Counted from the first letter of the stretch, positions 45,043 to 54,065 are shown. The stretch: 64,000 nucleotides of DNA from Streptomyces graminofaciens (GCF_030294945.1 NZ_AP018448.1:5362001-5426000); one strand, 5' to 3'. Made by a program: numbers and translations. The notes: generated from the letters alone by a model not told the origin.

Positions 45043-46262
45043 GCCACGACTCCACCGCCGCGACGGATGCCGCGGCCCGGAAACTCTCCGGGCGACGCCG
45101 CAAGGAGATCGTCGCGGTGCTGCTGTTCAGCGGCGGCCCCATCTTCGAGAGTTCTATACCACTTTCGGTGTTCGGGATCGACCGCCAGGACGCCGGCGTA
45201 CCGCGCTACCGCCTTCTGGTGTGCGCGGGCGAGGACGGCCCGCTGCGGACCACAGGGGGCCTGGAACTCACCGCACCGAACGGCCTCGAGGCGATCTCAC
45301 GTGCGGGCACGGTGGTCGTGCCCGCATGGCGTTCGATCACCTCGCCGCCGCCGGAGGAGGCGCTCGACGCGCTGCGTCGTGCGCACGAGGAGGGGGCCCG
45401 CATCGTCGGGCTGTGCACCGGCGCCTTCGTGCTGGCCGCCGCCGGACTACTGGACGGCAGACCGGCCACCACGCACTGGATGTACGCGCCGACGCTGGCC
45501 AAGCGCTATCCGTCCGTCCACGTCGACCCACGAGAACTCTTCGTGGACGACGGGGACGTACTGACCTCGGCCGGGACCGCGGCCGGAATCGATCTATGTC
45601 TGCACATCGTGCGGACGGACCACGGCAACGAGGCGGCCGGCGCGCTCGCCCGCCGTCTGGTGGTCCCGCCGCGTCGATCGGGCGGCCAGGAGCGCTATCT
45701 CGATCGGTCTTTACCGGAGGAGATCGGCGCCGACCCGCTCGCCGAGGTCGTCGCCTGGGCGCTGGAACACCTCCACGAGCAGTTCGACGTGGAGACACTG
45801 GCGGCACGCGCCTATATGAGCCGTCGTACGTTCGACCGCCGCTTCCGGTCGCTGACCGGCAGCGCGCCGCTGCAGTGGCTGATCACCCAGCGGGTGCTGC
45901 AGGCACAGCGGCTGCTGGAGACGTCGGACTACTCGGTGGACGAGGTCGCGGGGCGTTGCGGCTTCCGCTCGCCGGTGGCGCTGCGCGGCCACTTCCGCCG
46001 CCAGCTCGGTTCGTCCCCGGCGGCGTACCGCGCGGCGTACCGGGCCCGTCGTCCGCAGGGCGACAAGCCCGGCGACCACCACGACGGTCCGCACAGCGCG
46101 TCCGGCCCGCCGATGTCCCAGGAGCACGCCCCGGGGGTGCCGCTCCAGGCCCGTCGCGCCGCGGCGAGCGCGCTGGCGGCGTCGGCATCCCTGTCGTCGG
46201 ACGGCGCCAAGCCGGAGCTGTACGCGATGGGCCGCCTGCCGGGCCAGCGCAGCGCCCCGTAG
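45039..46262 (+). CDS. adpA: AdpA, global AraC-family regulator
   Basis: The 407-residue product has the N-terminal ThiJ/PfpI/DJ-1-like dimerisation domain (EIVAVLLFSGGPIFESSIPLSVFGI, RIVGLCTGAFVLAAAGLLDG) and a C-terminal AraC domain (ETLAARAYMSRRTFDRRFRSLTGSAPLQWLITQRVLQAQRLLETS). AdpA governs morphological differentiation and secondary metabolism. A TTA codon at 45711-45713 (residue 225, in DRSLPEEI) sits in the interdomain linker, as in known adpA genes, making translation bldA-dependent. ornA follows, as in other Streptomyces. Confidence 0.97.
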   Translation: MSHDSTAATDAAARKLSGRRRKEIVAVLLFSGGPIFESSIPLSVFGIDRQDAGVPRYRLLVCAGEDGPLRTTGGLELTAPNGLEAISRAGTVVVPAWRSITSPPPEEALDALRRAHEEGARIVGLCTGAFVLAAAGLLDGRPATTHWMYAPTLAKRYPSVHVDPRELFVDDGDVLTSAGTAAGIDLCLHIVRTDHGNEAAGALARRLVVPPRRSGGQERYLDRSLPEEIGADPLAEVVAWALEHLHEQFDVETLAARAYMSRRTFDRRFRSLTGSAPLQWLITQRVLQAQRLLETSDYSVDEVAGRCGFRSPVALRGHFRRQLGSSPAAYRAAYRARRPQGDKPGDHHDGPHSASGPPMSQEHAPGVPLQARRAAASALAASASLSSDGAKPELYAMGRLPGQRSAP

Positions 46263-46280
46263 CAGGCGTCCGGTAGTGCT

Positions 46281-46331
46281 CGTACGGCCCGGTCCTCCCT
46301 GGTTCCTCCAGGTGCAGGACCGGGCCGTACG
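46281..46331 (+). terminator. Terminator between adpA and ornA
   Basis: A 16-bp perfect stem CGTACGGCCCGGTCCT (46281-46296) pairs with AGGACCGGGCCGTACG (46316-46331), with an inner CCTGG/CCAGG hairpin in the loop. Confidence 0.85.
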
Positions 46332-46358
46332 GCTGTCACGGGCCGTAAGGTGAGACAC

Positions 46359-46964
46359 ATGAACGATCGCATGGTGTGGATCGACTGCGAGATGACCGGC
46401 CTCTCGCTGTCGGACGACGCGCTCATCGAGGTGGCAGCGCTGGTGACCGACTCCGAGCTGAATGTGCTCGGGGAGGGGGTGGACATCGTGATCCGCCCGC
46501 CGGACGCGGCGCTGGAGACCATGCCGGAGGTGGTGCGCACGATGCACACCGCGTCCGGCTTGCTCGACGCCCTGCCCGGCGGCACGACGCTGGCGGACGC
46601 CGAGGAGCAGGTCATGGCGTACGTACGGGAGCACGTGAAGGAACCGGGCAAGGCCCCGTTGTGCGGTAACTCGGTGGGCACGGACCGGGGCTTCCTCCTC
46701 CGTGACATGCCCACCCTCGAGGACTACCTCCACTACCGGATCGTGGACGTCTCCTCCATCAAGGAACTGGCCCGCCGCTGGTACCCCAGGGCGTACTTCA
46801 ACAGCCCCGAGAAGAACGGCAATCACCGGGCGCTGGCCGACATCCGTGAATCCATCGCGGAGCTGCGCTACTACCGCGAGGCGGTTTTCGTCCCGCAGCC
46901 CGGCCCCGACTCGGACACGGCCAGGACGATCGCGGCGAAGCACGTTCTACCGGCGGCGCAGTAG
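46359..46964 (+). CDS. ornA: Oligoribonuclease
   Basis: The 201-residue DEDDh 3'-5' exonuclease degrades 2-5 nt RNAs and pGpG-type products. Motifs: WIDCEMTGL (DEDD I), [14 protein letters not shown], and [20 protein letters not shown] (H and D of the final motif). AAGGTG is seven bases before ATG 46359; a GTG three codons upstream is less likely. It sits directly after adpA, separated by a strong terminator, as in S. griseus and S. coelicolor. Confidence 0.95.
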   Translation: MNDRMVWIDCEMTGLSLSDDALIEVAALVTDSELNVLGEGVDIVIRPPDAALETMPEVVRTMHTASGLLDALPGGTTLADAEEQVMAYVREHVKEPGKAPLCGNSVGTDRGFLLRDMPTLEDYLHYRIVDVSSIKELARRWYPRAYFNSPEKNGNHRALADIRESIAELRYYREAVFVPQPGPDSDTARTIAAKHVLPAAQ

Positions 46965-47091
46965 CCCCCGTCCCGGGGCCCGCGAGGGCCCCGGCGCGCC
47001 CCCGCGGAAACGTGTGCGCGAGCACCCCTTCGGACCCTGTACACTTTTTCTCGGCCGGTCAGGGAAACCTTCGGAAGAACCGCCGGTCATG

Positions 47092-47164
47092 GTGGGTGTA
47101 GCTCAGCTGGTAGAGCACCTGGTTGTGGTCCAGGATGCCGCGGGTTCGAGTCCCGTCACTCACC
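47092..47164 (+). tRNA. tRNA-His (GTG anticodon)
   Basis: The cloverleaf is complete. Acceptor GTGGGTG (47092-47098) pairs with CACTCAC (47157-47163) with one G-U, and the discriminator is C73 (47164). The anticodon stem is CCTGG/CCAGG, the loop is TTGTGGT with GTG at 47125-47127, and the T-loop is GGTTCGAGTCC. G at 47091 can serve as the genomically encoded G-1 of tRNA-His. CCA is not encoded. Confidence 0.97.
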
Positions 47165-47171
47165 CTTGGTG

Positions 47172-47209
47172 ATCAGGCCCTGATCCGCTTCGGCGGATCG
47201 GGGCCTGAT
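47172..47209 (+). terminator. Terminator after tRNA-His
   Basis: ATCAGGCCC-T-GATCCGC (47172-47188) pairs with GCGGATC-G-GGGCCTGAT (47193-47209) around TTCG, followed by GTCGTTTC. Confidence 0.85.
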
Positions 47210-47247
47210 GTCGTTTCGGCCCGGGGACGCCACAGACAGGAGCCGTC

Positions 47248-47745
47248 ATGCGAACCGACTCCATGGGTACCGCCCGCATGGACCTCCTCCCCCTCCGCGT
47301 CGAGCACGCGGGGGAGATGGCCGACGTCCTGTCCGACCCGGAGCTGCACACGTACATCGGCGGTGCCCCGCTCTCGCCGGACGACCTGCGGTCCCGTTAC
47401 GAGCGTCTCGTCACGGGTTCGCCCGATCCCGCCGTCTCCTGGTGCAACTGGGTGCTCCGGCTCCGCGAGGAGTCCCGGCTCGCGGGCACCGTCCAGGCGA
47501 CGATCACCGGACGTCGGGCGGAGATCGCCTGGGTGGTGGGCAAGCCCTGGCAGGGGCGTGGGCTCGCCTCCGAGGCGGCTAGGGCGCTGGTCGGGTGGCT
47601 CGGGCAGCAGGGCGTGACCGAGGTGATCGCGCACATCCACCCGGGCCACGGGGCCTCGGCCGCCGTGGCCGCGGCGGCGGGCCTGACCCCGACCGCTCAG
47701 CGGCAGGACGACGAGATCCGCTGGGAGCTGTCACTCCGGCACTGA
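47248..47745 (+). CDS. GNAT family N-acetyltransferase
   Basis: The 165-residue product has one GNAT domain: LLPLRVEHAGEMADVLSDPELHTYIGG, the acetyl-CoA region IAWVVGKPWQGRGLASEAARALVGWL (Q-x-x-G-x-G/A type, here QGRGLA), and EVIAHIHPGHGASAAVAAAAGL. The substrate is unknown. AGGAG six bases before ATG 47248 fixes the start. Its last 15 bp overlap the convergent kinase-like gene. Confidence 0.88.
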   Translation: MRTDSMGTARMDLLPLRVEHAGEMADVLSDPELHTYIGGAPLSPDDLRSRYERLVTGSPDPAVSWCNWVLRLREESRLAGTVQATITGRRAEIAWVVGKPWQGRGLASEAARALVGWLGQQGVTEVIAHIHPGHGASAAVAAAAGLTPTAQRQDDEIRWELSLRH

Positions 47746-48594
47746 CATCCCGGTCACCGACTGCCACGCGGTCGCGAACTCCCGTACGCCTGAGAAGCGT
47801 TCGCGGGGGTCGGGGCGTGTGGCCCGGGCCAGTACGGCCAGTTGGGCCGCCGTGCCGCGCCAGGCTCGCTCCTCGTCGCCGGCGTCGAGGAGGAGGCGGG
47901 CGGTGCGGCCGAGGGCGTACACGGTCGTACGGGTGTCGATGACGGCGCCGCGTTCGAACTCCTCCGGGGCCATGAAGCGACGGGAACCGGGGAGGCGGTC
48001 GGCGTCGAGGACGAAGGGGCCGGGGCGGTACTCGTCGAGGTCGACGAGATGCATCCGGTGGGCGGCGAAGTCGTGGAGCAGGGCGCCGTCGTAGAGGTCC
48101 ACGGCGATGTGACCGGCGGCCTCGACCGCGAGGTGGGCGTCCAGGACGCGGGCGAAGGCCTCGTGCACGCGGTGCGGCGGGAGCGCGCGGAAGCGGGCCA
48201 TGGGGCTGCCGGGGGTCGTACGGTCGCCGGGCCCGCGCTCGCCGGGGTGGTACAGCACCTCGCCGTCCCGCCAGGGCAGCACCACGGCCGGCCGGCCGCC
48301 CTCGATCCGGTGCAGCTGCGGGACGATCACCGGATGCCGGACGGCCCGGTGGAAGGCCCAGGCCCGCTCCAACGCACGTCGGCCCGGCCCGGTGACGGCC
48401 GTCTTCACGAACCACCGCTCACCGGTGCCCGGGAGACGGACGCCGTAGGAGACACAGCCGGAGTCCTGCGCGTCGAAGACACGGAATACGTGGCCGATGC
48501 GGGCGAGGTAGGTCGCCGGGTCGCCGTCGATCCCGTCCACGCCCAGAAGAGGATGGCTCTGCGCCCACTCCGCCGTTGAGCTGTCCGTCGTCAC
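47731..48594 (-). CDS. Protein kinase/phosphotransferase-like protein
   Basis: The 287-residue protein has ERWFVKTAVTG (ATP-lysine strand), RAVRHPVIVPQLHRIE, and VEAAGHIAVDLYDGALLHDFAAHRMHLVDLDEY, which resembles the catalytic loop and metal-binding Asp of the kinase fold. A C-terminal lobe with FMAPEEFERGAVIDTRTTVYALGRTARLLL looks like the APE and helix F region of Ser/Thr kinases. The glycine-rich loop is poor. The GTG start is 3 bp after the cytidine deaminase-like gene, so the two form an operon with cebR. Confidence 0.7.
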   Translation of the reverse strand: MTTDSSTAEWAQSHPLLGVDGIDGDPATYLARIGHVFRVFDAQDSGCVSYGVRLPGTGERWFVKTAVTGPGRRALERAWAFHRAVRHPVIVPQLHRIEGGRPAVVLPWRDGEVLYHPGERGPGDRTTPGSPMARFRALPPHRVHEAFARVLDAHLAVEAAGHIAVDLYDGALLHDFAAHRMHLVDLDEYRPGPFVLDADRLPGSRRFMAPEEFERGAVIDTRTTVYALGRTARLLLDAGDEERAWRGTAAQLAVLARATRPDPRERFSGVREFATAWQSVTGMSVPE

Positions 48595-48597
48595 CGG

Positions 48598-49041
48598 TCA
48601 CTCGGCGTCGAGCTGGTGGTCCGCCCACACATAGCTCGCGGGGAGGAGGTCGGTGACGGGGACGGCTCTGGGGCCGTCCGGTGTGCCGACGATGACCCTC
48701 AGGGTCGGGAAGTAGTCCAGCAACACCTGGCGGCAGCGGCCGCAGGGAGGGACGACTCCTCGGTCGCGGTCCCCTACCGCGACGATCGTTCGCAGGTCGT
48801 ACGCTCCCTGGGTCGCCGCCGTGCCGATCAGGGTCAGTTCGGCGCAGGGGCCGCCGGTGAAGTGGTACACGTTCAGCGCGGTGACGATGCGGCCGTCGCG
48901 GGTGCGGGCCGCCGCCGCCATCGTGTGGTTGTCGCCGCGGCAGCGGGTGCGGGCGACCTCGGCCGCGGCCTCGATGAGTTCGTGGTCGACGTCGTCGCGT
49001 CTTGCCTGCTGCTCTTCGTCCACGTCGGTCCGGTCGCTCAT
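48598..49041 (-). CDS. Cytidine/blasticidin-type deaminase
   Basis: The 147-residue product has the Zn-dependent deaminase motifs HFTGGPCAELTLIG and VVPPCGRCRQVLLDYFP, with NHTMAAAARTRDGR before them. Compared with Cdd at 21492-21899 it lacks the NVENASYG substrate loop and looks closer to blasticidin-S deaminase-like proteins. ATG 49041 overlaps the cebR stop (ATGA), so it is translated together with the regulator. The role beside a cellobiose repressor is unclear. Confidence 0.8.
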   Translation of the reverse strand: MSDRTDVDEEQQARRDDVDHELIEAAAEVARTRCRGDNHTMAAAARTRDGRIVTALNVYHFTGGPCAELTLIGTAATQGAYDLRTIVAVGDRDRGVVPPCGRCRQVLLDYFPTLRVIVGTPDGPRAVPVTDLLPASYVWADHQLDAE

Positions 49042-50096
49042 GAGGAATCCCGTGCCACCAGCTCCGTCGGCAGCACCACCTGTCGTCGTTCCAGGCCGCG
49101 TGAGACCGCCGGGCGGCGGTCCGCGATCTCGTCCAGGAGCAGGTCGATCATCGCGCGGCCCATTTCCTCTATCGGCTGGCGGACGCTCGTCAGGGGCGGG
49201 TCCATGTGGCGGGCGATCGCGGAGTCGTCGTAGCCGACCAGGGCCACGTCGTCGGGGATACGGCGGCCGGCCTCGCGGAGGACCTGGCGGGCGCCGGCGG
49301 CCATGACGTCGGACTCGGCGAAGACCGCGTCCAGGTCGGGGCAGCGGGACAGCAGTTCCGTCATCGCCCTGCGGCCGCCCTCCTCCGTGAAGTCGCCGGG
49401 GACGATCAGTCGCTCGTCGACCTCCCGACCGGCGTCCTCCAGGGCCTCGCGGTAGCCCTCGATGCGGCGCTGGGCGCCGTAGACGTCCAGGCGGCCGGTG
49501 ATCGTGGCGATGCGCCCGCGGCCCCGCCCGATCAGGTGTTCCACCGCCGAGCGGCCGCCGCCGTAGTTGTCCGAGTCGACCGACGGGAGCGTCTCCTGCT
49601 CGGAGCGCGGGCCGCTGATCACCGCCGGGATTTCCAGCTGCGCCAGCAAATCGGGCAACGGGTCGTCCGCGTGGACGGAGACCAGGAGGACGCCGTCCAC
49701 CCGGTGCGCCGCCAGGTACTGGGCCAGCCTCTCCCTCTCCCTGTCGCTGCCTGCGAAGATCAGGAGCAGCTGCATCTCCGTGTCGGAGAGCTGGGCGCCC
49801 ACGCCCTTCAGCATGTCCGAGAAGTACGGCTCCGCGAAGAAGCGGGTCTCCGGCTCGGGCACGACCATCGCGATCGCATCGGTGCGGTTCGCCGCGAGGG
49901 CCCGGGCCGCCGTGTTCGGGACATAACCGAGCTCCGCCACGGCCGCCTCGACCGCCGCGCGGGTCGCGTCGCTGACCCGGGGCGAGCCGTTGATCACCCG
50001 GGACACCGTCCCCCGGCCCACTCCGGCCCGTGCGGCGACCTCTTCCAACGTCGGCCGCCCACCGCTCCGGCCCCGTGCCCCGTGGCCTGCCACCAT
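49038..50096 (-). CDS. cebR: LacI-family repressor, CebR-like
   Basis: The 352-residue product has the LacI helix-turn-helix (RPTLEEVAARAGVGRGTVSRVINGSPRVSDATRAAV) and a periplasmic-binding-type effector domain (GVLLVSVHADDPLP, DSDNYGGGRSAVEHLIGRG, DDVALVGYDDSAIARHMDPPLTSVRQP). It is divergent from cebE, and the CebR palindrome stands before cebE and bglC, so it is CebR, released by cello-oligosaccharides in known species. GGGAGG precedes ATG 50096. It is followed without a gap by the deaminase-like and kinase-like genes. Confidence 0.92.
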   Translation of the reverse strand: MVAGHGARGRSGGRPTLEEVAARAGVGRGTVSRVINGSPRVSDATRAAVEAAVAELGYVPNTAARALAANRTDAIAMVVPEPETRFFAEPYFSDMLKGVGAQLSDTEMQLLLIFAGSDRERERLAQYLAAHRVDGVLLVSVHADDPLPDLLAQLEIPAVISGPRSEQETLPSVDSDNYGGGRSAVEHLIGRGRGRIATITGRLDVYGAQRRIEGYREALEDAGREVDERLIVPGDFTEEGGRRAMTELLSRCPDLDAVFAESDVMAAGARQVLREAGRRIPDDVALVGYDDSAIARHMDPPLTSVRQPIEEMGRAMIDLLLDEIADRRPAVSRGLERRQVVLPTELVARDSS

Positions 50097-50205
50097 GGTC
50101 GCCTCCCGTTCACACCGCGCTGGCGTGGAATCTAACAGTCCTGATCCTCGTACTGCCTCCGGGAAGGCCCTCGGGGAGGCCTTCGGGAAGTTCTTCGGCA
50201 ACGCT

Positions 50206-50328
50206 CCCGGTCATCCGCCGTACGGCCTGGGACAACCGTCGGCCCTCCGCCGTACCGCCTCCGGTCGTCCGCCTTACCGCCTCCCGGTCATCCGTCGTAC
50301 AGCCTCCGGGTCATCCGTCGTACGGCCG
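50206..50328. repeat. Degenerate tandem 22-23-bp repeat array
   Basis: Five units resemble CCGGTCATCCGTCGTACGGCCT; four (50239-50328) are contiguous, and the first (50206-50228) is set off by about 10 bp. They lie in the 576-bp gap between cebR and cebE. The gap also holds the CebR operator (50542-50557) and no gene. Confidence 0.65.
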
Positions 50329-50541
50329 CCGCCCCGGTCGTGCACGCGGCGCCCGGCGTCGTGTCCCGGCGGTCTCGCCGGCGCCCCGACCGGCCGACTT
50401 CGACGTGCCCTGGCACCCTCTTCCGGGCAGGCTCGAACCCCGGCCCCGGCGTTAGTTAACAGCCCGATAACCGAACGCATCTCGCCACGTCCGCTCCCTT
50501 GACACCCCCGCACGAACCGACGACTCTTCAACACATCACTT

Positions 50542-50557
50542 GTGGGAGCGCTCCCAC
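50542..50557. promoter_or_regulatory. CebR operator upstream of cebE
   Basis: GTGGGAGCGCTCCCAC is a perfect 16-bp palindrome containing the published CebR box TGGGAGCGCTCCCA. It lies 115 bp before the cebE start. Confidence 0.92.
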
Positions 50558-50672
50558 GGTACCTGGCACTTACACATCCCGCACGTTCCCCGCCCGAGCC
50601 GCAGCATGAACTAACGGGCCCAGCAAGACAGTTGGCCGGGGGGTCGGCACGTCAGGGCAACAGGAGGACGCA

Positions 50673-51989
50673 ATGCGAGCACCTACCCGATCCGCCCGCA
50701 GGGTGGTGGTCCTCGCGGCCGTCGCGTCGCTGGGCGCCGGGCTGCTGGCCGGCTGTGCCGACGACGGCAAGGACGAGGACAACACGTCGTCGGGCAGCGG
50801 CGGCGGCAAGACCAAGATCACCCTGGGGCTCTTCGGCAGCTTCGGCTTCGAGGAGGCCGGTCTGTACAAGGAGTACGAGAAGCTCCACCCGGACATCGAC
50901 ATCGACCAGACCGTGATCGAGCGGAACGAGAACTACTACCCGCCGCTGGTCAACCACCTCACGACCAACAGTGGCCTGCAGGACATCCAGGGCATCGAGG
51001 TCGGCAACATCGCCGAGGTGGTGAACAACTACTCCGACAAGTTCCTCGACCTGTCGAAGTACGGCAAGGAGAGCGACTACCTGCCCTGGAAGTGGCAGCA
51101 GGGAACCGCGAAGAGCGGCTCGACGATCGGGCTCGGCACCGACGTCGGTCCGATGGCCATCTGCTACCGCAAGGACCTGTTCGAGGCGGCCGGTCTGCCC
51201 ACCGACCGCGAGGAGGTCGGCAAGCTGTGGACCGGCGACTGGGCGAAGCTCGTCGAGGCCGGCAAGGACTACAAGGCGAAGGCCCCCAAGGGCACCACCT
51301 TCATGGACTCGCCCGGCGGCCTGTTCAACGCCATCATCGGCAGTGAGAACGAGCGGTTCTACGACTCCTCCGGCAAGGTCATCTACAAGACGAACCCGGC
51401 CGTCAAGAAGGCGTTCGACCTGACGGCCGAGGCAGCCGAGGACGGCCTGGTCGGCAACCAGACACAGTTCCAGCCGGCCTGGGAGACGACGATCTCCAAC
51501 AGCAAGTTCGCCGCGATGGCCTGCCCGCCGTGGATGCTCGGCTACATCGAGAGCAAGTCGAAGCCGGAGAGCGCCGGCAAGTGGGACGTGGCCGCGCCCC
51601 CGAAGGCCGCCAACTGGGGCGGCTCCTTCCTCGCCGTGCCGAAGTCGGGCAAGAACGCCAAGGAGGCCGCGAAGCTGGCCGCCTGGCTGACGGCGCCCGA
51701 GCAGCAGGCGAAGCTCTTCTCCAAGCGCGGCAGCTTCCCGACCGCGCAGGCCGCGTACGACCTGCCGCTGGTCAAGGACGCGAAGAACAAGATGACCGGT
51801 GACGCCCCGATCGGCCAGATCTACGCGCCGCTGGCCGCGGAGCTCCCGGTGCAGGTGGTCGGCCCGAAGGACCAGATCATCCAGCAGGGCCTGACCGACA
51901 ACGGCGTCATCCTCGTGACCCAGGGCAAGTCGCCCAAGGAGGCCTGGGAGAACGCGGTCAAGACCATCGACAACAACCTGGAGAAGTGA
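50673..51989 (+). CDS. cebE: Cellobiose/cellotriose-binding lipoprotein
   Basis: The 438-residue extracellular solute-binding protein (family 1) has signal peptide and lipobox LLAGC near residue 28. ITLGLFGSFGFEEAGLYKEYEKLHPDIDI opens the mature domain. AWLTAPEQQAKLFSKRGSFPTAQAAYD near the C-terminus is typical of the sugar class. CebE delivers cello-oligosaccharides to CebFG. AGGAGG precedes ATG 50673. The ATPase is not encoded here; in Streptomyces the shared ATPase MsiK is elsewhere. Confidence 0.93.
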   Translation: MRAPTRSARRVVVLAAVASLGAGLLAGCADDGKDEDNTSSGSGGGKTKITLGLFGSFGFEEAGLYKEYEKLHPDIDIDQTVIERNENYYPPLVNHLTTNSGLQDIQGIEVGNIAEVVNNYSDKFLDLSKYGKESDYLPWKWQQGTAKSGSTIGLGTDVGPMAICYRKDLFEAAGLPTDREEVGKLWTGDWAKLVEAGKDYKAKAPKGTTFMDSPGGLFNAIIGSENERFYDSSGKVIYKTNPAVKKAFDLTAEAAEDGLVGNQTQFQPAWETTISNSKFAAMACPPWMLGYIESKSKPESAGKWDVAAPPKAANWGGSFLAVPKSGKNAKEAAKLAAWLTAPEQQAKLFSKRGSFPTAQAAYDLPLVKDAKNKMTGDAPIGQIYAPLAAELPVQVVGPKDQIIQQGLTDNGVILVTQGKSPKEAWENAVKTIDNNLEK

Positions 51990-51995
51990 CCGGTA

Positions 51996-53006
51996 ATGGC
52001 CACCCGGCACGACACCGCCGCCGCGCCCCCCGCCAAGGAGGGGGGCGCGGCCCCGGCCGGTCCGCCCGTCGAGTCCCCTGAGACGATCAGGAAGCGGGCC
52101 CGGCTGTCCCGCCGCTGGCAGCGCGACGTGCGCTGGAGCCCGTACGCCTTCGTCTCGCCGTTCTTCCTGCTCTTCCTCGCGTTCGGCATGTTCCCGCTGG
52201 TCTACACGGCGTGGGCCTCGCTGCACACGGTGGAGCTGACCGCGCCCACCGACATGGAGTGGGCGGGGCTGCGCAACTACACCCGGATCTTCGACGACGA
52301 GTTCTACTGGAACGCGGCGAAGAACACCTTCACCATCGGGATCATCTCGACCGTCCCGCAGTTGATGATGGCGCTGGGCATCGCGCACCTCCTCAACTAC
52401 AAGCTGCGCGCCTCGACCTTCTACCGGGTCGTGATGCTCGCGCCGTACGCCACGTCGATCGTCGCGGCGTCCCTCGTCTTCGTGCTGCTCTTCGGCCGTG
52501 ACTACGGCATGATCAACTGGTTCCTGGGCATGTTCGGCGTCGACAACATCGACTGGCAGAACGACAAGTGGTACGCGCAGTTCGCCGTCTCGTCCATCGT
52601 CATCTGGCGCTGGACCGGCTACAACGCGCTGATCTACCTGGCCGCGATGCAGGCGATCCCGCAGGACCTGTACGAGTCGGCGGCCCTCGACGGCGCCAGC
52701 CGCTGGAAGCAGTTCCTGCACGTCACGCTGCCGTCGCTGCGCCCGACGATCCTGTTCACCGTCGTCGTGTCGACCATCGGCGCCTCGCAGCTCTTCGCCG
52801 AGCCTCTGATGTTCGACGCCAACAAGGGTGCCTCCGGCGGCCCGCAGCACCAGTTCCAGACGCTCGGCCTGTACATGTACGAGCAGGGCTGGGTGAACCA
52901 GCACCTGGGCCGTGCCTCCGCCATCGCCTGGACGATGTTCCTGATCCTCATCGTGGTCGGAATCATCAACTACGTCATCTCGCGCCGGCTGCGCGCCAGT
53001 AGTTAG
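51996..53006 (+). CDS. cebF: Cellobiose ABC transporter permease
   Basis: The 336-residue MalF-type permease has six main membrane helices, a long polar N-terminus (about 45 residues) and the EAA loop AIPQDLYESAALDGASRWKQFLHVTLPSLRPT. It begins 6 bp after cebE. A strong hairpin lies in its first codons (52021-52050). It works in the membrane with CebG. Confidence 0.92.
   Translation: MATRHDTAAAPPAKEGGAAPAGPPVESPETIRKRARLSRRWQRDVRWSPYAFVSPFFLLFLAFGMFPLVYTAWASLHTVELTAPTDMEWAGLRNYTRIFDDEFYWNAAKNTFTIGIISTVPQLMMALGIAHLLNYKLRASTFYRVVMLAPYATSIVAASLVFVLLFGRDYGMINWFLGMFGVDNIDWQNDKWYAQFAVSSIVIWRWTGYNALIYLAAMQAIPQDLYESAALDGASRWKQFLHVTLPSLRPTILFTVVVSTIGASQLFAEPLMFDANKGASGGPQHQFQTLGLYMYEQGWVNQHLGRASAIAWTMFLILIVVGIINYVISRRLRASS
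52021..52050 (+). promoter_or_regulatory. Hairpin at the cebE-cebF junction
   Basis: CCGCGCCCCCC (52021-52031) pairs perfectly with GGGGGGCGCGG (52040-52050) around an 8-nt loop, 32 bp after the cebE stop and inside cebF codons 9-19. No T-run follows. Such stems often protect the binding-protein mRNA or limit downstream expression. Confidence 0.55.
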
Positions 53007-53016
53007 GAGACCGGCC

Positions 53017-53934
53017 GTGACGACGACACTCACCAAACCCCCGGCCGACGCGGTCCCCGAGCCGCCGAAGAACGGCAAGCGCAGGCGCGGCCTGAAGGCG
53101 GCGCGCGCGGGCGGGCAGCACCACGCCGGGCCCGTCGCGTACATCATCCTCGCCGTGTTCACCCTCGTCTCGCTGTTCCCGCTGTTCTGGACGGCGGTCG
53201 CGGCATCGCGTGACAACGCGCGGCTGGCGGAGACCCCGCCGCCGTTCTGGTTCGGCGCGAACCTCTTCGACAAGCTCGAAGTGGCCTGGAGCGACGCCAA
53301 TCTGGGCGAGGCGTTCCTCAACACGACGATCGTGGCGGGCGTTTCCTCGCTGACCATCGTCTTCCTGTCCACGATCGCCGGCTTCGCCTTCGCCAAGCTG
53401 CGCTTCAGGGGCCGGGGCGCCCTGATGCTGATCGTGATCGGCACGATGATGGTGCCGCCGCAGCTCCAGGTGATCCCGCTGTACATGATGGTCGCCAAGC
53501 TCGACTGGACCGACCAGCTCCAGGCGGTGATCCTGCCCTCGCTGGTCAGCGCGTTCGGCGTGTTCTTCATGCGGCAGTACCTGATCCAGGCACTGCCCGA
53601 CGAGATCATCGAGGCGGCCCGCGTCGACGGCGCGAGCAGCTGGCGGGTGATCTGGCACGTGGTGTTCCCGGCCGCGCGGCCCGCGATGGCCGTCCTGGGC
53701 ATGCTGATGTTCGTACAGACCTGGAACGACTTCCTGTGGCCGTTCCTCGTCCTGACCCAGCTGGGCAACCCGACCGTGCAGGTCGCGGTGGCCGGCCTGG
53801 GCCGCGGGTACACCCCCGACCAGGCCCTGATCATGGCGGGCGCGCTGCTCAGCACGCTTCCGCTGCTCCTGGTCTTCGCGATCTTCGGCAAGCAGATCGT
53901 GGGAGGCATCATGCAGGGCGCGGTGAAGGGCTGA
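53017..53934 (+). CDS. cebG: Cellobiose ABC transporter permease
   Basis: The 305-residue MalG-type permease has six membrane helices and the EAA loop [35 protein letters not shown] 53017 is used, with AGGAGA upstream and 10 bp from cebF. The last helix and tail [17 protein letters not shown] are typical of MalG-like subunits. A 130-bp gap separates it from bglC. Confidence 0.92.
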   Translation: MTTTLTKPPADAVPEPPKNGKRRRGLKAARAGGQHHAGPVAYIILAVFTLVSLFPLFWTAVAASRDNARLAETPPPFWFGANLFDKLEVAWSDANLGEAFLNTTIVAGVSSLTIVFLSTIAGFAFAKLRFRGRGALMLIVIGTMMVPPQLQVIPLYMMVAKLDWTDQLQAVILPSLVSAFGVFFMRQYLIQALPDEIIEAARVDGASSWRVIWHVVFPAARPAMAVLGMLMFVQTWNDFLWPFLVLTQLGNPTVQVAVAGLGRGYTPDQALIMAGALLSTLPLLLVFAIFGKQIVGGIMQGAVKG

Positions 53935-54051
53935 GGCCCAGGTTCGTTCGCGTTCGTCTTCTCCGGGGGTCGGGTCAGCGCCGCCTCGACCCCCGTTCCT
54001 CACCTCCCTCTTTCCCCCCACCCATCCTCCGTCGGTCTCCACGACCACTTA

Positions 54052-54065
54052 TGGGAGCGCTTCCA
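54052..54065. promoter_or_regulatory. CebR box overlapping the bglC ribosome site
   Basis: TGGGAGCGCTTCCA matches the CebR box in 13 of 14 bases. Its GGGAG half is also the only Shine-Dalgarno-like sequence, seven bases before the bglC ATG, and its last base is the A of that ATG. Confidence 0.85.

Noticed and set aside
47092..50096. Integrated element at tRNA-His
   Set aside because: No integrase, no duplicated tRNA 3' end and no mobile genes were seen, so an integrative element is not called.
50652..53912. Very long minus-strand open frame (1086 codons) opposite cebEFG
   Set aside because: It is the mirror of cebE, cebF and cebG, whose motifs, lipobox and overlaps are convincing. The product is a low-complexity Arg/Val/Leu/Asp mix typical of GC-rich shadow frames.
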